From the NCBI GenBank assembly GCA_016713825.1, contig JADJOJ010000012.1, positions 372,001-436,000 on the forward strand: a stretch of DNA of 64,000 bases, in the 5' to 3' direction. This DNA is from Candidatus Leptofilum gracile (GTDB lineage: Bacteria; Chloroflexota; Anaerolineae; Promineifilales; Promineifilaceae). Each line of letters starts with the position of its first letter. Position 1 is the first letter of the stretch. Made by a program: the position numbers and the translations under genes. The notes below the pieces were generated by a model. It saw only the letters and a program-made list of their open reading frames with translations, did not search any database and had not been told where the DNA came from. Shown one piece after another: positions 61,438-64,000 of this stretch.

Positions 61438-62667
61438 CATATGCCAGATTGTCTCTGCTTTTCTTTCCGTTAAAACACGGCCGTTCCTAATCACAGTGCG
61501 GTTGGCGGGCTGTTGGCGCAGGGCTTGAACGGCCGTTTCTGCCTCCAAAATCACCAAATTTGCCGCCGCCCCGACGAACACGCCGTAATTGTCCAGCCCC
61601 CACATGCGCGCCGCATGATAGCGGGGCATGTTGAAGGCGGCTTCGATTTCGTGCGGTGCGCCCAAATGGGCCAGGTGGGCGGTGATGAGCGCCACTTCCA
61701 ATGGATCCATTTTACCAAACGGGTAAAACATGTTTTGCAGATCGTCCTGCCCGCACACCACGTTGACGCCCGCTTCCAGCAATTCCTTTACGCGAGCAAT
61801 GCCGCGCGGCTTCGGATAGCCACTATGGCGACCTTCCAACATGCTGTTAATCGGCGCGTTGGTGATGATGTGGATGTCCGCCGCCTTCACCTTGTCGATG
61901 ATGCGCGCCGCCATTTTGTCGTCCCAGGCAGACATGGCACAGCAGTGCCCGGCGGTCACCCGCCCCTGCCAGCCGGTTTCGACTGTTTTGTCCGCCAGCA
62001 GCTCCAGCGAATGCCAGTACGGGTCATCGGTCTCGTCGATGTGCATGTCGATGTCCACGTCGTACTTCTGGGCAATCTCAAAGGCGATGTCGATATGTTT
62101 GGCCGCGTCGTCCATGTTCTTTTCGCCGTGCGGCATGCCGCCGACCAGGTCGCAGCCGTTTTCCATCGCCTGCCACATCATCTCCACCGCTTCGGGATTT
62201 TGGGCCAGCCCCAGCTGCGGGAAGGCGACCAGCTGGATGTCGATCAGGTCGCGGTACGCTTCTCGCGCCGCCGCCACGCCGCGCAAAATGCTCAGCCTGG
62301 CGATATGGTCGATGTCTACGTGGCTGCGCAGCCAGAGGGTGCCGTTGGCTACGGCCGTTTTCACCACCATGCCCGCCCGCGCCACAATATCTTCTACCGT
62401 CAGGTCGTGCTTCACTTTGGCGTAGATTTCAATCGCTTCTTCCAGGGTGCCGCTCTGGTTGATGAGGCCATCCCACAGGAGGGCATTTTCCAAATGAAAG
62501 TGGGATTCGATGAAGGCAGGCGAGATCATGCCGCCCTGCGCGTCAATTTCCTGCGCGGCGGGGGGCAGCGTGTTGGGGGAGGAAACGGCCGTAATCACCC
62601 CCGCAGTAATGCCCAGTTCAATTGGTTGGCCGTGTTCGGAACGGCCGTTGCGAATCACAAGGTCCAT
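61429..62667 (-). CDS. Cytosine-deaminase-like amidohydrolase
   Basis: 412 aa. Metal ligands H56/H58 in IESHFHLE, H in DMHIDETDDPYWHSLE, H in VTAGHCCAMSAWDD and D in VCGQDDLQNMFYPFG: the CodA/amidohydrolase set. Beta-barrel start MDLVIRNGR and end NRTVIRNGRVLTER. The GQDD and HxxCAMS forms are closest to cytosine/isoguanine/creatinine deaminase-like enzymes. Position behind a BMP-type binding protein supports a nucleobase substrate. Confidence 0.88.
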   Translation of the reverse strand: MDLVIRNGRSEHGQPIELGITAGVITAVSSPNTLPPAAQEIDAQGGMISPAFIESHFHLENALLWDGLINQSGTLEEAIEIYAKVKHDLTVEDIVARAGMVVKTAVANGTLWLRSHVDIDHIARLSILRGVAAAREAYRDLIDIQLVAFPQLGLAQNPEAVEMMWQAMENGCDLVGGMPHGEKNMDDAAKHIDIAFEIAQKYDVDIDMHIDETDDPYWHSLELLADKTVETGWQGRVTAGHCCAMSAWDDKMAARIIDKVKAADIHIITNAPINSMLEGRHSGYPKPRGIARVKELLEAGVNVVCGQDDLQNMFYPFGKMDPLEVALITAHLAHLGAPHEIEAAFNMPRYHAARMWGLDNYGVFVGAAANLVILEAETAVQALRQQPANRTVIRNGRVLTERKAETIWHMSN

Positions 62668-62682
62668 AGTGGTGGGTAAGGG

Positions 62683-62747
62683 AGACCTGTCAGGTGCCCA
62701 TCAAGAAGCCTCGCATATACGGTTGGCTCCTGGGCACCTGACAGGTC
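62683..62747. repeat. Long inverted repeat (AGACCTGTCAGGTGCCC type), copy 2
   Basis: AGACCTGTCAGGTGCCC / about 31-nt loop / GGGCACCTGACAGGTCT. It lies between the BMP protein gene and the deaminase gene. Confidence 0.85.
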
Positions 62748-62762
62748 TAAAAAAACTAAAAC

Positions 62763-64000
62763 TTAATTCCGCGGTTCAGCCACGATCTCAATCGAGCCGT
62801 CGATGATGGCTTGTTCCGCCGCCATACCGGCTTCAACTGCTTCCGTTGGCAAACTGTCGGCGTAGATCATCGTTTTGGCCGCCGTTTTCCAGCGTCAGCT
62901 GCAAAACGCGCCCGCCGTACTCGCCCGCCTGATTGGCGGTGAGCATGTCCAGCAGCGTCGGCACCCAATCGTACAGCACAGTCACAACCACCACATCTGC
63001 ACCCGCCGGGCTTTGGTCTGCCTGAATGCCCAGCCACGGCACACCTTGCTCACTGGCCACGCCAATTGCGCCCACTACCTGCTGCGAAGAGCCGGTAAGC
63101 ACGTCCGCACCAGCGGCGATTTGGGTGTTGGCTGCTTCGGCGGCTAAGGCCGTGTCACCAAAGGAACCGGTGAAGGAGACATTCACCTGGATGTCTGGGT
63201 TCGTGTCGCGCACGCCCGCCAGGAAGCCATCCACATGCAGCTTGGCATCGCCAGCATCCACCGGCCCAACCAGGCCAATGATGCCCGCTTCGGTGAGGTA
63301 GCTAGCCACCACGCCGCTGACGTAACCACCCTGCTCAGCGCGGGGTTCGTAAGCGAAGACGTTGCTCACGCCCTCGTCGGCACCGGTGTTGGTGGAGGTG
63401 CCCCAGGCAAAGCTGGTTTCCGGGAAGTCCGGGGCAATCTCGAACAGCGAGGTGCCGTACTGTGCGCCGTGGGCCAGCACCAGGTCAAAACCGTCGGCTG
63501 CGTAGTCACGAATGGCGGCGGCGGCGTCCGTCACGTTGAACATGTTCTCGGTGAAGGCAATCTCAAAGTTCTCTTCGCCGTAGTAATCTTGCAAAATCAC
63601 CAGCGAATCGTAGATGGATTGGCTCCAGGCGAGGTCGGTGGTGGTGCTAGGGCATCACCAGGGCTACACGCACGGGTTCCAGTTCGGGGAATTCAACCAT
63701 GGCGTCGGAGTCATCGGCTGCGGCTGAAGCAGGTGCTTCGCCAGCGATGACGGCGTTCACGTCGATGGCTCCGGCGATAATGTCATTGGCAGCGACCATG
63801 GCTGCGGCCACTGCATCACCGTCCAGGCTGTCGGCGAAATCCATCACCAGACCGCCATTGGCCAGGGTGAGCGCATAGGCAAAACCGCCGTATTCGCCAG
63901 ACTGGTGCTTGCGAATAATGTCGCTCAGTACGCCGTCCCAGTTGTACAGTTGAGAAGCTACCACCACGTCTGGATCGATGGGGCTTTGGTCGGATTGGGT
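62763..64000 (-). pseudogene. Tandem BMP-family (nucleoside-binding lipoprotein type) substrate-binding protein, partial at the window edge and with two frame breaks
   Basis: Three frames join into one protein. Part 1 (64000-63647) is the end of one BMP domain: VVVASQLYNWDGVLSDIIRKHQSGEYGGFAYALTLANGGLVMDFADSL, then an A/D-rich linker and EPVRVALVMP. A stop (TAG) follows; shifting one base gives STTTDLAWSQSIYDSLVILQ and the second BMP domain (63645-62880), ending GEYGGRVLQLTLENGG. Near 62875-62881 another one-base shift gives AKTMIYADSLPTEAVEAGMAAEQAIIDGSIEIVAEPRN and the stop at 62763. The two domains repeat the same end pattern (DW/NWxxxLxDxxxxxQxGEYGG). BMP proteins deliver nucleosides to ABC importers. 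The N-terminus with lipobox is outside the window. Confidence 0.78.

Overview
The window looks like a chromosomal segment of a moderately GC-rich bacterium of the phylum Chloroflexota (Anaerolineae / Promineifilum-like lineages). This is inferred from gene content: DUF4388 proteins beside small GTPases, a secreted protein ending in an APLV-type tail, P/T-rich linker lipoproteins, and giant FtsX-type permeases. No rRNA is present to confirm it. There is one tRNA, tRNA-Leu(TAA).

Layout. 0-7.1 kb is a leftward operon: DUF4388 protein, small GTPase, alpha/beta hydrolase, V4R protein, hexapeptide acyltransferase-like protein, acyl-ACP-reductase-like enzyme, response regulator with a degenerate GGDEF domain, and the start of a PAS sensor. 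7.4-24 kb holds tRNA-Leu, tilS, a universal stress protein, two tandem C39-like peptidase/TPR proteins, a histidine phosphatase, a P5C-dehydrogenase-like ALDH with a class III aminotransferase, a PNPOx-fold protein, an acyl-CoA ligase, a UMF1 transporter, pepF and a GAF sensor kinase. 24-37.3 kb holds a LysM lipoprotein, then an ECF sigma factor, a very unusual anti-sigma protein carrying two solute-binding-protein domains, a signal-peptidase remnant, and a four-part ABC export system (952-aa FtsX permease, membrane-fusion lipoprotein, two MacB-type ATPases) interrupted by an IS3-type element and a four-helix-bundle gene. 37.3-54 kb holds a Gfo/Idh oxidoreductase, two penicillin-binding-type serine hydrolases, small membrane proteins, a 1093-aa transporter/HEAT/cNMP protein, a heavy-metal P-type ATPase with a frameshifted MerR gene, a CheY-like regulator, a DEAD-box helicase and a secreted propeller/Calx-beta protein. 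54-64 kb holds a Rab-like GTPase with a partner protein, then a leftward nucleobase/nucleoside operon: BMP-type binding protein, cytosine-deaminase-like amidohydrolase, ABC ATPase, Mo hydroxylase and a luciferase-like flavoenzyme.

Two genome-wide structures stand out beyond the genes. First, the palindrome ACGGCCGT recurs about 90 times (counted by eye) in coding and noncoding DNA, a HIP1-like signature. Second, almost every gap between transcription units contains an inverted array of short (mostly 7-8 nt) tandem units. The unit differs from gap to gap, but the architecture is the same, and the first unit often supplies the stop codon of the upstream gene. The IS element has jumped precisely into the apex of one such array, with a 3-bp target duplication.

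Three chromosomal genes (merR, the nucleoside ABC ATPase, and the BMP protein, the last twice) and the IS orfB carry single-base frame disruptions. Several lie next to ACGGCCGT or in homopolymers, so assembly error and real decay must be separated before interpretation.
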